A stretch of 23,293 nt of DNA, taken from positions 1-23,293 of the forward strand of contig NZ_JBBMFJ010000041.1 in NCBI RefSeq assembly GCF_040096075.1. Reading direction: 5' to 3'. A program made the translations under genes and the position numbers. Below, piece by piece: positions 6,232 to 15,285 of the stretch; position 1 is the first letter of the stretch; each line of letters starts with the position of its first letter. The DNA is from Brotaphodocola faecis. GTDB lineage: Bacteria; Bacillota; Clostridia; Lachnospirales; Lachnospiraceae. Below the pieces are notes generated by a model, which saw nothing but the letters and a program-made list of their open reading frames with translations, was not told where the DNA came from and made no database searches.

Positions 6232-9200
6232 CCTCTTCCTCTGCAAGATCTTCCTTTAACTGCTCAAACTCCGGTTTCTCAAATTCCTGAATGGAAATAT
6301 TTTTCTTGTTCGGATTCGCAAAGACAAAAATCTTGTCCACGGTCTCCAGATAGTTCTGGATCTTGTCATTGGTGGCACTGATGAGGGCCTGGAATCCAAG
6401 TCCGCGGATCAGCTTGATGCAGCTGGCCACCTTTTCCGCATCCATCTTGGAGAATGCCTCATCCAGCACCACCAGGCGGATGGTCGGATTTCGCCGCAGA
6501 CCCGGCTTTAAGTCGATCTTGTAGGCCTGGGCGAAGCTTGCCAGCAGCGCCACATAAAGGGGGTTCTGCCCCTCGCCGCCGGAGTTTTTGCGGATCATCT
6601 TGCTTAAACGGATTTTAATGGTTTCGTCCTCATTCTGAATCAACTGCTGCATATCGAAGGAAAGATACGTCCGGTAATCGGCGTATTTTTCCATATTGCG
6701 CTTAGCCGTCTCCATTTCCTCCGGGGTTGCGTGATCCGGCGGAATGAAGATGTCAATCAGCTCATTGATCAGCGGGCCATACTGGCTCTCATGCTCCATG
6801 GTGAAGAGATTCAGCTGATTGTCCAGCCCAATATCCAGATCGGACGGCTTGATCTGCAGCGCGTCATCCATGAACATGTCATAAAACCGTCCATCGCTGC
6901 CTTTGTTTTTTCCAATATAGAACTGATAGCGGTCCTTACCGAAATCCAGGTGGCTGATGATGCGGTTCAGCTCGTCCTTTCGCTGCAGTGCTTCCTTGAT
7001 GGCACTGCGGATCTTGTACATGAAGTCGTCCTTAAAATGCTCCACCGCTGCCTTCGCCTGTTCCGCGGCACGTTTCCGGTATTCCTCCAGGCGGTCACAA
7101 GAAAGATCATCCAGTAATTTCTGATACTCTTCGTTGTTCTCGGATTCGGCAGAAAAATTACGGTGCGGATATGTACGCAGATATCCATTGCGGACCTCCC
7201 TCAGTTTCTGCATTTCCGCATCCTGCTTCTCCTGCGCTTTTGCCTGTCCGCGCAGGTATTCCCCGCGCAGCAGGTCGTAGCGGATGGCGGCACCGCTCTC
7301 CTGCTTCTGTTCCAGAAGCTTCTGAAACTCCCCGTCAAACTCCGGCCGGGCCTGATAGTTCCGTTCCTTGTCTGCCAGGAAGCCCTCTAACTGGAGCAGT
7401 TCCTGTTTTTCTTTCTCTCCATCCCGTTTCGCGCGGTCCTCATTCAGTTTCAGCTGATCCAGCACCTTTTCCCGGCGCCTGCACAGCTCCACAAGGGATG
7501 CCCGCTCTTCTTCCCATGCAGCCACGTTCTGGCTCTTTAACTGTTCCAGACGCTCCCTTAAGTTTTTCTGCTCCTGCTGCTTTTTCGCATAATCTGCCTT
7601 ATCCTTTTTCCAGCCCAGATACACTTCCAGATCCTGGCTCAAAAATTCCAGGCCCAGCACGCGCTCCCCGTCGCTTAACATGGTCTGCAGCGGCTCCAGC
7701 TCCTCCTGCAGATTCCGGATGGATTCCTCCAGAAGTTTCACTCTCTGGCGCATGCTCTTCTTTCCAATATAAGCGGACCGAGTGTAGAGATCCGGGTTGA
7801 TGTGCTGGATCCGGTAACTGTGATACAGCACGCAGTCCCTGGTAATGCCGATGCGGTGGCTGCGCAGCTCGTCCACACTGTCACACTTGATGACTTTGCC
7901 AAGCTGGAAATTAATATAGGCCTGGGCGTAATCGCGTCCGGCCTCCACCTCTTCGGCCAGCGCACCCTCTAACACCGGCTGTTCGTCTGCCAGAACCTTC
8001 TCGGTATCCAGCACAGCCACCCGGTAATATTTTTTCGGATCCAGCTCCTTGTAGATTTCCATCGCAGCCTTCGCGTACTTTGGCTCCACCGTCAAAAGCA
8101 GCTTGTTGTTGCCGAGATAACCCTCAATGGCATTGCGCCAGGCATCGTCCCGCACTTCCAGAAGGTCTGCAAGCACCTCTACCTCCACACTCTTTCCGGT
8201 CTTTAAAAAGAGCTGGGTCTGCAGAATTTCCCGCACCGCTTCCAGCTCCTTCGGGTAAGCTTTGTTTCCGGCTTTTAACTGGGTAATCTCCTCCTGAGCT
8301 TTGGTCAGCTCTTTGTTTTTCTCCCGGATCTGGCTGCGGGCATCCTGCATCTGGCGCTCCACTTCTTTCCGCATCTGAAGCAGGTCTTCCTGCAGGCGTT
8401 TTAAGGCTTCCTCACTGATGTCGCCTTTCTCAAAAGCCTCGATGTCCCAGAGGGTGCGGTTGGATGTGATTTCCTCCTCATTCCAGGCCGCCAGCTTTTC
8501 TGCCGTCTGTTTCCAGCGGGCCTGGCTGCTGCCCAGATGCTCCACCAGCTCATTGACAGCCTTTAACTGACTTTTCAGTTCTTCGTAGCCGCTGCTGGAA
8601 ATCTTGCGCAGAAGCTCCTCGCTTTTCGCCGTCAGATCCTGAATCTCGGTCTCCATGGCAGCCGCATCCTGCGCCGCCTTCTCCTGGTCCGCCGCCAGCG
8701 CCTGAATCTTATCCTGGCTTTCCTGGATTCTCCGGCGGTCCTGCAACATGTCAAACTTCCCTGCAAAATATCCGCACTGTTCTTTCTCTTCCCGGGCCGC
8801 AGCCATGACCGCATGCTGCGCGCAGATGGCTTTCAGGCTCTCAATCTCCCTGCAGGTATCCTCAATCCGGTGGCGCAGGCGTCCGTATTCCGTCACGCTC
8901 TGCTGCATGTCCTCGATGTGAATATCCTGCTCCATGCAGATGTACTCTTTGACAAAGTCCTCCAGCTTGATATTCATGCGGAACGGGATCGCGCGCTTGA
9001 ACAGCAGCGGGAACTTCTCCGCGTCCAGACCGCCCAGATAGATATCGTAAAGCTGCTTGCGGAATCGCTCATTGTGGGAGCCAAAATAACATTCTTCTTT
9101 GGAATAATTCGCCAGCAGCCAGTTTTTTACCTCGTCAATGGACATGGTGCGGTCTGCTTTGCGGTACTCATGATCCGGAATCGGTCCCTTATGCCAGAAA

Positions 9201-9604
9201 AACATGCGCCCAATCTCGTTGGTAGCGGTTTCTACATCAAATACCACGCCCACGCACTGGCAGGCACCGGTATCGGTCTGGCGCAGCTCCAGCACAATGG
9301 TGCTTGAAAAGTTCTGGTTGCGCAGATAAGAGAAGCTGTTGTCTTCTCCGATATTGATCATGCCGCGCAGATACTCGATCAGGCTCCGATCGGAATCATC
9401 GGCGGCAGCCTTGTTGAAAAAGCCCCGGCCATCCGTGTTGGCATACAGCACAAGCTGCATCGCATCGATCACGGTGGATTTTCCGCTTCCGGAGTGACCG
9501 GTAAAAAAGTTGATCCCATCGTCAAAGGACAGGGTTCTGTGTTTTATGTAATGCCAGTTGTTCAGGCAGATCCTGGACAGGGCTTCAAATCTCTGATTCT
9601 CCAT
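6221..9604 (-). CDS. jetC: Wadjet SMC-like ATPase JetC (MksB-like)
   Basis: This 1127-residue SMC-type ATPase would topologically load on and extrude plasmid DNA in the Wadjet complex. The Walker A GHSGSGKST is at residues 36-44 (in INFFTGHSGSGKSTVIDAM). Two long charged coiled-coil stretches run roughly from 230 to 430 and from 600 to 830, with a hinge-like globular part between. The C-terminal half-ATPase has the signature NSGGEGQ near 1008 and Walker B LVVLDEAFSKMD near 1045. The chosen ATG has an AAGGAGAAGAGG stretch just upstream and overlaps jetB by 20 bp. A start 15 codons earlier is possible but lies deeper in jetB. The tail is acidic (EEEDEE). It is sometimes annotated as a generic SbcC-like ATP-binding protein, but context makes JetC the better call. 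Confidence 0.92.
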   Translation of the reverse strand: MENQRFEALSRICLNNWHYIKHRTLSFDDGINFFTGHSGSGKSTVIDAMQLVLYANTDGRGFFNKAAADDSDRSLIEYLRGMINIGEDNSFSYLRNQNFSSTIVLELRQTDTGACQCVGVVFDVETATNEIGRMFFWHKGPIPDHEYRKADRTMSIDEVKNWLLANYSKEECYFGSHNERFRKQLYDIYLGGLDAEKFPLLFKRAIPFRMNIKLEDFVKEYICMEQDIHIEDMQQSVTEYGRLRHRIEDTCREIESLKAICAQHAVMAAAREEKEQCGYFAGKFDMLQDRRRIQESQDKIQALAADQEKAAQDAAAMETEIQDLTAKSEELLRKISSSGYEELKSQLKAVNELVEHLGSSQARWKQTAEKLAAWNEEEITSNRTLWDIEAFEKGDISEEALKRLQEDLLQMRKEVERQMQDARSQIREKNKELTKAQEEITQLKAGNKAYPKELEAVREILQTQLFLKTGKSVEVEVLADLLEVRDDAWRNAIEGYLGNNKLLLTVEPKYAKAAMEIYKELDPKKYYRVAVLDTEKVLADEQPVLEGALAEEVEAGRDYAQAYINFQLGKVIKCDSVDELRSHRIGITRDCVLYHSYRIQHINPDLYTRSAYIGKKSMRQRVKLLEESIRNLQEELEPLQTMLSDGERVLGLEFLSQDLEVYLGWKKDKADYAKKQQEQKNLRERLEQLKSQNVAAWEEERASLVELCRRREKVLDQLKLNEDRAKRDGEKEKQELLQLEGFLADKERNYQARPEFDGEFQKLLEQKQESGAAIRYDLLRGEYLRGQAKAQEKQDAEMQKLREVRNGYLRTYPHRNFSAESENNEEYQKLLDDLSCDRLEEYRKRAAEQAKAAVEHFKDDFMYKIRSAIKEALQRKDELNRIISHLDFGKDRYQFYIGKNKGSDGRFYDMFMDDALQIKPSDLDIGLDNQLNLFTMEHESQYGPLINELIDIFIPPDHATPEEMETAKRNMEKYADYRTYLSFDMQQLIQNEDETIKIRLSKMIRKNSGGEGQNPLYVALLASFAQAYKIDLKPGLRRNPTIRLVVLDEAFSKMDAEKVASCIKLIRGLGFQALISATNDKIQNYLETVDKIFVFANPNKKNISIQEFEKPEFEQLKEDLAEEEDEE

Positions 9605-10202
9605 CTTCCTCTTCTCCTTCGCGGAATGTCTCAAGCAGCGCGCGTACATCGTCTCCCATCAGGATCACATTGACCGTGGGATAGATGACAAGGCGGCTGA
9701 AACCGTCCAGATCTTCCAGTACATCTAACGGTTCGATGACCTGATACTTTTTCAGGAATGCCAGGCTCCGGCGAATATCCGACACAGACGGCTGCCTTTT
9801 TAACAGGCGGTAGCTGCCGATTTTTTCGTTGATCTCGCTTAAGGTCGTCACCACATTCACGGAAGTGGATACCGAGGACATCTGCTCGTCGTAGATCAGC
9901 TTCAGGATCAGCACGTAGAGCGTTGCAAGCTTTGATAACTTTTCTCCCACCACCTGCTCCCCGCGGATATATATGAGCCCAAGCTGGCTGTTCTCCACAA
10001 CCTCAATTCCCATGATGGCAAAATAGCTTCGGATAAATTCCAGATGCTGGTTGCACTGGTAAAACTCCGGGTTCGTCTGGTAGCGCTTTGATTTCCGGTC
10101 GTAGGTGCGTTCCAGGAGAAATGTCTGCCGGTACAACAGGCGGATACTCTCGGAAACCTGTTCCTGTTCTGCCCCGGAAAGTGCTTCATAATAATCGATC
10201 AT
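9585..10202 (-). CDS. jetB: Wadjet subunit JetB (MksE/kite-like)
   Basis: This 205-residue protein sits between jetA and jetC. It is the KITE/MksE-type accessory subunit that bridges kleisin and SMC heads. It looks like tandem winged-helix folds, for example SVSDIRRSLAFLKKYQVIEPLD near residue 138-160 followed by a beta-hairpin-like RLVIYPTVNVIL. Related subunits are filed under DUF4194 or DUF6063; I cannot tell which fits better. The ATG at 10202 is 3 bp after the jetA stop, with AAAGGAG inside the end of jetA, so translation is coupled. The tail is acidic and overlaps jetC. Confidence 0.85.
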   Translation of the reverse strand: MIDYYEALSGAEQEQVSESIRLLYRQTFLLERTYDRKSKRYQTNPEFYQCNQHLEFIRSYFAIMGIEVVENSQLGLIYIRGEQVVGEKLSKLATLYVLILKLIYDEQMSSVSTSVNVVTTLSEINEKIGSYRLLKRQPSVSDIRRSLAFLKKYQVIEPLDVLEDLDGFSRLVIYPTVNVILMGDDVRALLETFREGEEEDGESEI

Positions 10203-10205
10203 CGG

Positions 10206-11582
10206 TTACTCCTTTCTTACAAACACCAGCCCCGGATACCGGTAGCCCGCATGCTCCACCATCGGCGCCTCCTGATCCAGCACCCGGTAGGGACTGTCCT
10301 TGCGCACCGAGTCATCGTACGCCAGCACCAGCTTTTCAAAGTCTTCCAGGGAAGACACGGTATCGCTGGTCACCGTATACCGGCCATCCACCATCCGGTC
10401 CAGCACAAAGGAACGGATCTGCCTGCGGCTGTAGCGGTTCTTCATGCGGTTAAGCTGTAAAATTTCATCCCGGGTGAGTTCTTCCATCTCCTCCTCCGGC
10501 GCCAGCTCCGCCGCGAAATCCTGACGGGATTTGCGCCGTTTGTAGAGGGAACGGTCGGAAATGACGGTAAACTGGGAAAAGTTCATCTTCGATGCGGTGA
10601 GTGCCAGCTTTTGCTCCAGTTCCTCATCCGAAGAACCAGAAAGTTCATTCAGCACCTGGATTACCATTCCCTTCATGTTGTCATCCTGATTCAGCAGATA
10701 GTTTAACCTTGTCACCGTAGCTCGGATGTATTTGGTATGCTCCGCATCCATGTTCATGATGCGGTGCTCGATGTCATCAAAGCCCCGGTCAATCAGATCC
10801 AGCTGGCTGATGATATCCTCCGGCGTGATATCCAGGCCGCGAAGCTGCTTGTTGCGCACGCAGACCCGCTCCAGCCATGCTGTATCCTGTCGCATCTGGG
10901 ACAGCCACTGCTTGATGTCCGTTTTATACAGATAAAAGTTGTCGGATGTCTTTAAGATGTGGTACTTTTTCTGCACGATTTCTTCCACATAGCCGTCCAG
11001 ATGCTCCCGCAGCAGGTCTCCATAATTTTTCTGTTCCAGAAGACTGGCGAAAAAGCGGTCCATGTTGTGGAGCATATCCTGCAGCGTCTTATTCAGCTTG
11101 CGGGTGTTGATGAGCGCTGTCTTTAACAGGGAAATGTTGCAGCGCGGGTCATTCTTGAAGGCGAACAAGATTGCGTACACGTTCTGGATATAGACCTGGG
11201 TAGCATCCTCGTCCTCCCCGGCCAGATGCGTAAACGCATCCACAAACACCGCCGCGTAATCCGGAATGACAATGTTGACGGTCATATTGTGGTAATCGTC
11301 CACCTTGCGCAGCCAGCCCGCCTTTAACAGCCAGTTTAAGATTCGCGTGGAAAGCGGCTCCAGCATATCCAGTTCATCTTCCAGCTCATCCTGCACCATC
11401 ACGACGCGGGTCTTGGCGAAATAATCGCTCAGAGTCTGAATGCAGATTTCCCGGCTTAAATAATAGTTGCTGTACTGGTATTCCTCGTTGATCTGCAGCA
11501 GCGCGTCAATATAGACCTGCCGGTTTCTGGAGCGGAACAGCCCCCAGAACGAATCTGGTATTTCCAAAAACAGATTTGCCAT
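10206..11582 (-). CDS. jetA: Wadjet kleisin-like subunit JetA (MksF-like)
   Basis: This 458-residue protein is the first gene of a four-gene Wadjet operon and fits the clostridial JetA family (formerly DUF5716). It has an N-terminal winged-helix-like region (about 1-110, including ILNWLLKAGWLRKVDDYHNM), a long helical middle (about 130-345), and a C-terminal winged-helix-like part with ELTRDEILQLNRMKNRYSRR. JetA is the kleisin that closes the JetC ring. The ATG at 11582 has AAAGGA about 9 nt upstream. I could not find a convincing promoter between the pgi terminator and this start, so expression could depend on read-through or on a weak promoter in 11583-11636. The JetA type suggests the group usually called type III Wadjet (from memory). 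Confidence 0.85.
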   Translation of the reverse strand: MANLFLEIPDSFWGLFRSRNRQVYIDALLQINEEYQYSNYYLSREICIQTLSDYFAKTRVVMVQDELEDELDMLEPLSTRILNWLLKAGWLRKVDDYHNMTVNIVIPDYAAVFVDAFTHLAGEDEDATQVYIQNVYAILFAFKNDPRCNISLLKTALINTRKLNKTLQDMLHNMDRFFASLLEQKNYGDLLREHLDGYVEEIVQKKYHILKTSDNFYLYKTDIKQWLSQMRQDTAWLERVCVRNKQLRGLDITPEDIISQLDLIDRGFDDIEHRIMNMDAEHTKYIRATVTRLNYLLNQDDNMKGMVIQVLNELSGSSDEELEQKLALTASKMNFSQFTVISDRSLYKRRKSRQDFAAELAPEEEMEELTRDEILQLNRMKNRYSRRQIRSFVLDRMVDGRYTVTSDTVSSLEDFEKLVLAYDDSVRKDSPYRVLDQEAPMVEHAGYRYPGLVFVRKE

Positions 11583-11636
11583 AAGTAAGTTTCCTTTGTT
11601 ATTTGTATCAGAAAGCGTAATTTACTATGATATCCG

Positions 11637-11676
11637 AAAAATGCTGCTGCCCAGGTTTTGCCTGCTGCAGCAGCAT
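11637..11676 (-). terminator. Intrinsic terminator of pgi
   Basis: On the minus strand ATGCTGCTG (11676-11668) pairs with CAGCAGCAT (11649-11641). An inner AGG/CCT pairing surrounds a short A-rich loop, and five T follow the stem. It lies between the pgi stop (11745) and the jetA start (11582), so it separates housekeeping pgi from the defence operon. Confidence 0.75.
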
Positions 11677-11744
11677 CTTTATTCCATTCCATGTTGTGGA
11701 TGTACACCTGACGGAAAAACCCGGCAAGCCGCATCCGTTGCTGA

Positions 11745-13325
11745 TCAGATTTCCAGCAGATCACTGAATGCCTTCAGCGCGCCGTCCGTCTCATGGGCCA
11801 GAACGCGTTTTGCAAGGACCTTGCCCAGCTGTACGCCTTCCTGGTCGAAGCTGTTCACGTTCCATAAGAAGCCCTGGAACATGACTTTATTCTCGAAGTG
11901 TGCAAGCAGTGCGCCCAGTGCGCCCGGGTTCACCTGCTCACCGATGATGATGCTGGATGGACGTCCGCCCTCGAAATTCTTGTTGCGGTTCTCGTCTGCC
12001 TTGCCGCATGCGAAGGCCATGATCTGGGCAGCCACGTTTGCGCAGAGCTTCTGCTGGCTGGTGCTACCCTGGATTACCACATCAGTATCCATCTGGTTTT
12101 TCTTAAATCCTACAAACTGCAGCGGAACAATGTCGGTTCCCTGGTGTAAAAGCTGATAGAAGGAGTGCTGTCCATTGGTACCCGGCTCACCGAAGATCAC
12201 CGGTCCGGTTACATAGTTTACCGGCTCGCCAAAGCGGTTTACAGACTTGCCGTTGGACTCCATGTCAAGCTGCTGTAAATGTGCCGGGAAACGGCTTAAT
12301 GCCTGGGAGTACGGAAGCACTGCGGTGCACGGATAGCCCAGCACATTGCGCTCGTAAACGCCGATCAGGGCATCTAACATAGCAGCGTTCTTCGTTGCAT
12401 CTGCCTCTGCTGCCAGCTTGTCTGCCTCTGCTGCGCCCTTCAGGAACTGTGCGAATACCTCCGGGCCAAATGCCAGAGAGAGGACTGCGCCGCCAACTGC
12501 GGAAGTGGAGGAATAACGGCCGCCGATATAATCGTCCATGAAGAAGGCTGCCAGATAATCGCTGCTCTTAGCTAACGGAGAAGTCTCACTGGTTACGGCG
12601 ATCATGTGTTTGGAGGCATCCAGGCCTGCGTTCTTTAACGCATCTTTTACGAAGGACTCATTGGTCAGGGTCTCCAGAGTGGTTCCGGACTTGGAAACCA
12701 GTACGAAGATGGAATGTGCCACATCAATGCCATATAATACCGCTGCAGCATCATCCGGGTCTACGTTGCTGATAAACTTTGCCTCCATCTTAAAGGTGCC
12801 ATTCTTCTTTGCCCAGTTTTCCAGAGCCAGATACATGGCTCTCGGGCCAAGGTCACTGCCGCCGATACCGATCTGAACAACCGTGGTAAACTTCTCTCCT
12901 GCCGCGTTGGTGATTTCTCCATTGTGCACCTTGTTGGCAAATTCTGCGATGCGCTCCTGCTGCTGTTTGTAGAAGGTACGCTTGTCCACGCCGTCCGCGG
13001 TGACTGCGTCACCCAGCTGACCACGGGTCATATGATGCAGAACCAGACGTTTCTCACCGGTGTTAATCACTTCGCCGTTGTACAGAGCTTTGAATTTCTC
13101 TGCCAGCTGTGCTTCGTCAGCCAGTTTCTTCAATGCGTCCAGCACGGTGTCATCTACCTGCTTTGCTGCGTAGTAGTAAACAAGTCCTTCTGCCATCGGC
13201 ACACTGTATTTTTTCACGCGCTCTGCGCCTTTATCTCCGGTCATAGCCTCCGCAAGGTTTACGCGGGCTGCCTTTTCCAGTTCCTGATAGGAAGTAAGCG
13301 TGTCCAGGTTGTTCCAGGTAATCAT
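11745..13325 (-). CDS. pgi: Glucose-6-phosphate isomerase
   Basis: The 526-residue enzyme interconverts glucose 6-phosphate and fructose 6-phosphate in glycolysis. The phosphosugar-binding motifs are present: IGIGGSDLGPRA (152-163), the phosphate loop VSKSGTTLET (210-219), YIGGRYSSTSAVGG near 263, QLDMESNGKSV near 350, and GEPGTNGQHSFYQLLHQG near 378-395, which carries the conserved Glu and His. The C-terminal QEGVQLGKVLAKRVL holds the expected Gln/Lys. Length is within the family range. The ATG has AAAGGAGG about 8 nt upstream. It has its own promoter (13391-13419) and terminator (11637-11676), so it is monocistronic and independent of the neighbouring Wadjet genes. Confidence 0.97.
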   Translation of the reverse strand: MITWNNLDTLTSYQELEKAARVNLAEAMTGDKGAERVKKYSVPMAEGLVYYYAAKQVDDTVLDALKKLADEAQLAEKFKALYNGEVINTGEKRLVLHHMTRGQLGDAVTADGVDKRTFYKQQQERIAEFANKVHNGEITNAAGEKFTTVVQIGIGGSDLGPRAMYLALENWAKKNGTFKMEAKFISNVDPDDAAAVLYGIDVAHSIFVLVSKSGTTLETLTNESFVKDALKNAGLDASKHMIAVTSETSPLAKSSDYLAAFFMDDYIGGRYSSTSAVGGAVLSLAFGPEVFAQFLKGAAEADKLAAEADATKNAAMLDALIGVYERNVLGYPCTAVLPYSQALSRFPAHLQQLDMESNGKSVNRFGEPVNYVTGPVIFGEPGTNGQHSFYQLLHQGTDIVPLQFVGFKKNQMDTDVVIQGSTSQQKLCANVAAQIMAFACGKADENRNKNFEGGRPSSIIIGEQVNPGALGALLAHFENKVMFQGFLWNVNSFDQEGVQLGKVLAKRVLAHETDGALKAFSDLLEI

Positions 13326-13390
13326 AACTTGATTCCTCCTTTAATACATGATCTTAGTTTTCTGTCGATAATTTTCTGTCAATCATGTTA

Positions 13391-13419
13391 ATTATACTAT
13401 CAGATTCGTGGAATTTCAA
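13391..13419 (-). promoter_or_regulatory. Sigma-A promoter of pgi
   Basis: On the minus strand TTGAAA (13419-13414), a 17-bp spacer and a perfect TATAAT (13396-13391) are present. The predicted start near 13384 gives a leader of about 58 nt before the ATG at 13325. The region between this promoter and the hydrolase stop at 13502 shows no terminator. Confidence 0.75.
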
Positions 13420-13501
13420 GGGATTTCACGAGGAGAAGACACAATACCACGTCTCACTGGCGGTTTTTGCACAGAAAATACGTTGCGGATTGCATGTATT
13501 T

Positions 13502-14116
13502 TTACCGGTGCAGAATCATGCCTGTCAGCAGCTTTAAGGTCACTCCTGCGCAAAGAACCGATCCGCAAAACAGAAAAAGCCGGTTCACCAGTCCCGATGC
13601 CGAACAGATTCCTATGCTGAACCGTTTCCGGTATGGATAAAAAAGCTGTTCTCCCTTATGATTCAGAAAATCCAGTGCCAGATGGGAGGCAAAGGCAATC
13701 CCAAAATATGGCACCAGCATCGGCAGGAATACGCCCACGCAGCTCATCAGCAATCCTCCTGCCAGAAAGGAATGTAAAAAAGAACGGTGCGGTGTCTTCT
13801 TTCCATAAGCGCAGACCGCCAGAAAGGCGGCGCAGGCCAGGACAACGCGGCTGACGGAACTGTTGCTCATCAGCCTCTGATAAAGTCCCAGATGCCAGTG
13901 CGCCTCCACCACCACAATGACAATGACAATGGTTTCCAGTACAAATGTAATCTGATCCGCTCTCCGGCTGCTCTCTGAGCTTCCGCAGTCAATATCGCTG
14001 ATCACGGAACCCACGGCCGCCGTCCCGGCACCCAGGATCAGTTCCGGTAATGTCCGGGGCTGAAGCAGCAGCAAAGAAGCTGCTACGCCAACCGCCATAT
14101 GTGTTTTTCCAAGCAT
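13502..14116 (-). CDS. YdjM-like membrane-associated metal-dependent hydrolase
   Basis: The 204-residue protein matches the DUF457/YdjM family of putative membrane-bound metal-dependent hydrolases. Conserved polar residues sit in the usual places: GKTHMAVG near the N terminus, SVISDIDCGSS near residue 38, HRSFLHSFLAG near 112 and ASHLALDFLNHKGEQLFYP near 142, a metal-site-like H/D pattern. About four to five membrane segments are visible. The E. coli homologue is LexA-regulated; no SOS box was recognised here. It starts with ATG at 14116 behind a purine-rich GAAAGAGAGAAA. It sits alone between the GGGtGRT operon terminator and the pgi promoter. The substrate is unknown. Confidence 0.8.
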   Translation of the reverse strand: MLGKTHMAVGVAASLLLLQPRTLPELILGAGTAAVGSVISDIDCGSSESSRRADQITFVLETIVIVIVVVEAHWHLGLYQRLMSNSSVSRVVLACAAFLAVCAYGKKTPHRSFLHSFLAGGLLMSCVGVFLPMLVPYFGIAFASHLALDFLNHKGEQLFYPYRKRFSIGICSASGLVNRLFLFCGSVLCAGVTLKLLTGMILHR

Positions 14117-14186
14117 AATTTCTCTCTTTCTTTGTATCTTGATCTGTCTTACCCGGCTGTCTTATCTGCCTGGAAAATTCTTCCTG

Positions 14187-14228
14187 TAAAAAGGAAAAGG
14201 GACCTTCGGAGGAAACCCCGAAAGTCCC
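14187..14228 (-). terminator. Intrinsic terminator of the GGGtGRT/Fe-S scaffold operon
   Basis: On the minus strand GGGACTTTCGG (14228-14218) pairs with CCGAAGGTCCC (14209-14199), 11 bp with one G-U pair and an 8-nt loop. TTTTCCTTTTT follows. It lies about 30 bp after the GGGtGRT stop. Confidence 0.85.
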
Positions 14229-14256
14229 AAAAATCGTTCATTTATGCGGTTTTCTA

Positions 14257-15267
14257 TTAGAATTTACCAGCAGTAGCTGCTTCCTCAACAGCTACAGCAA
14301 CAGCAACGGTCATGCCGACCATTGGGTTATTGCCGGCGCCGATCAGACCCATCATCTCTACGTGAGCCGGAACGGAAGAAGAACCTGCGAACTGTGCATC
14401 GGAATGCATACGGCCAAGGGTATCGGTCATACCATAGGAAGCCGGGCCTGCTGCCATGTTATCCGGATGCAGGGTACGTCCGGTACCACCACCGGAAGCT
14501 ACGGAGAAGTACTTCTTGCCTGCTTCCAGTCTCTCCTTTTTGTAGGTACCTGCTACCGGATGCTGGAAACGGGTCGGGTTGGTAGAGTTACCGGTTATGG
14601 AAACGTCTACGTTCTCTTTCCACATGATTGCAACACCTTCCGGAACGCTGTTTGCGCCGTAGCAGTTAACTTTTGCGCGAAGGCCCTCAGAATAGGACTT
14701 GCGGAATACTTCCTTAACCTCGTTGGTGTATGGGTTGTACTCAGTCTCGATATAGGTGAAGCCGTTGATACGTGCGATGATCTGAGCAGCGTCTTTTCCA
14801 AGACCGTTTAAGATAACGCGCAGCGGTTTCTGACGAACCTTGTTTGCTTTCTCAGCGATACCGATTGCGCCCTCTGCTGCTGCGAAGGACTCATGGCCAG
14901 CCAGGAATGCGAAGCACTCGGTCTCCTCTTCCAGAAGCATCTTGCCCAGGTTACCATGGCCAAGACCTACCTTACGGGTATCTGCAACGGAACCCGGGAT
15001 ACAGAATGCCTGCAGACCCTCACCGATTGCTGCTGCTGCCTCGGATGCTTTTCTGCAGCCTTTTTTGATTGCGATTGCAGCGCCTACGGTGTATGCCCAT
15101 TTTGCGTTCTCGAAGCAGATCGGCTGAATGCCCTCGATCATTTTGTATACGTCAAGACCTGCGTCTTTGGTAATCTTCTCTGCCTCTTCAATGGAAGCAA
15201 TGCCATAGCTGTTTAATGCTTCATTGATCTGTTTGATACGTCTCTCATATGATTCAAATAATGCCAT
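14257..15267 (-). CDS. GGGtGRT protein (conserved, function unknown)
   Basis: The 336-residue protein carries the family-defining motif GGGTGRT in SVASGGGTGRTLHPDN near residue 260. Other conserved glycine-rich segments include GSVADTRKVGLGHGNLGKML near 93 and the C-terminal MMGLIGAGNNPMVGMTVAVAVAVEEAA. It has no signal peptide; the final stretch is hydrophobic and small-residue rich but probably not a membrane anchor. Its neighbour, 18 bp upstream in the same operon, is a NifU-like Fe-S scaffold, and this pairing is, as I recall, a conserved one in anaerobes. ATG at 15267 has a strong GGAGGA. The activity is unknown; a role tied to a metal or Fe-S cofactor is inferred from the neighbour only. 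Confidence 0.9.
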   Translation of the reverse strand: MALFESYERRIKQINEALNSYGIASIEEAEKITKDAGLDVYKMIEGIQPICFENAKWAYTVGAAIAIKKGCRKASEAAAAIGEGLQAFCIPGSVADTRKVGLGHGNLGKMLLEEETECFAFLAGHESFAAAEGAIGIAEKANKVRQKPLRVILNGLGKDAAQIIARINGFTYIETEYNPYTNEVKEVFRKSYSEGLRAKVNCYGANSVPEGVAIMWKENVDVSITGNSTNPTRFQHPVAGTYKKERLEAGKKYFSVASGGGTGRTLHPDNMAAGPASYGMTDTLGRMHSDAQFAGSSSVPAHVEMMGLIGAGNNPMVGMTVAVAVAVEEAATAGKF

Positions 15268-15285
15268 GATTATAGTCCTCCTTCT

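Noticed and set aside
5656..6381. 241-codon plus-strand frame opposite jetD and jetC
   Set aside because: Leu/Gln-rich antisense shadow; overlaps two intact Wadjet genes and has no ribosome binding site.
7814..7820. Another GTAACTG inside jetC as a possible element end
   Set aside because: Lies within coding sequence that is continuous and normal; no partner end or duplicated flank nearby.
6221..9604. Reading jetC as a general SbcC/RecN-type repair ATPase
   Set aside because: Gene order, overlapping frames and the neighbouring JetA, JetB and JetD proteins fit Wadjet specifically; no SbcD-type nuclease is adjacent.
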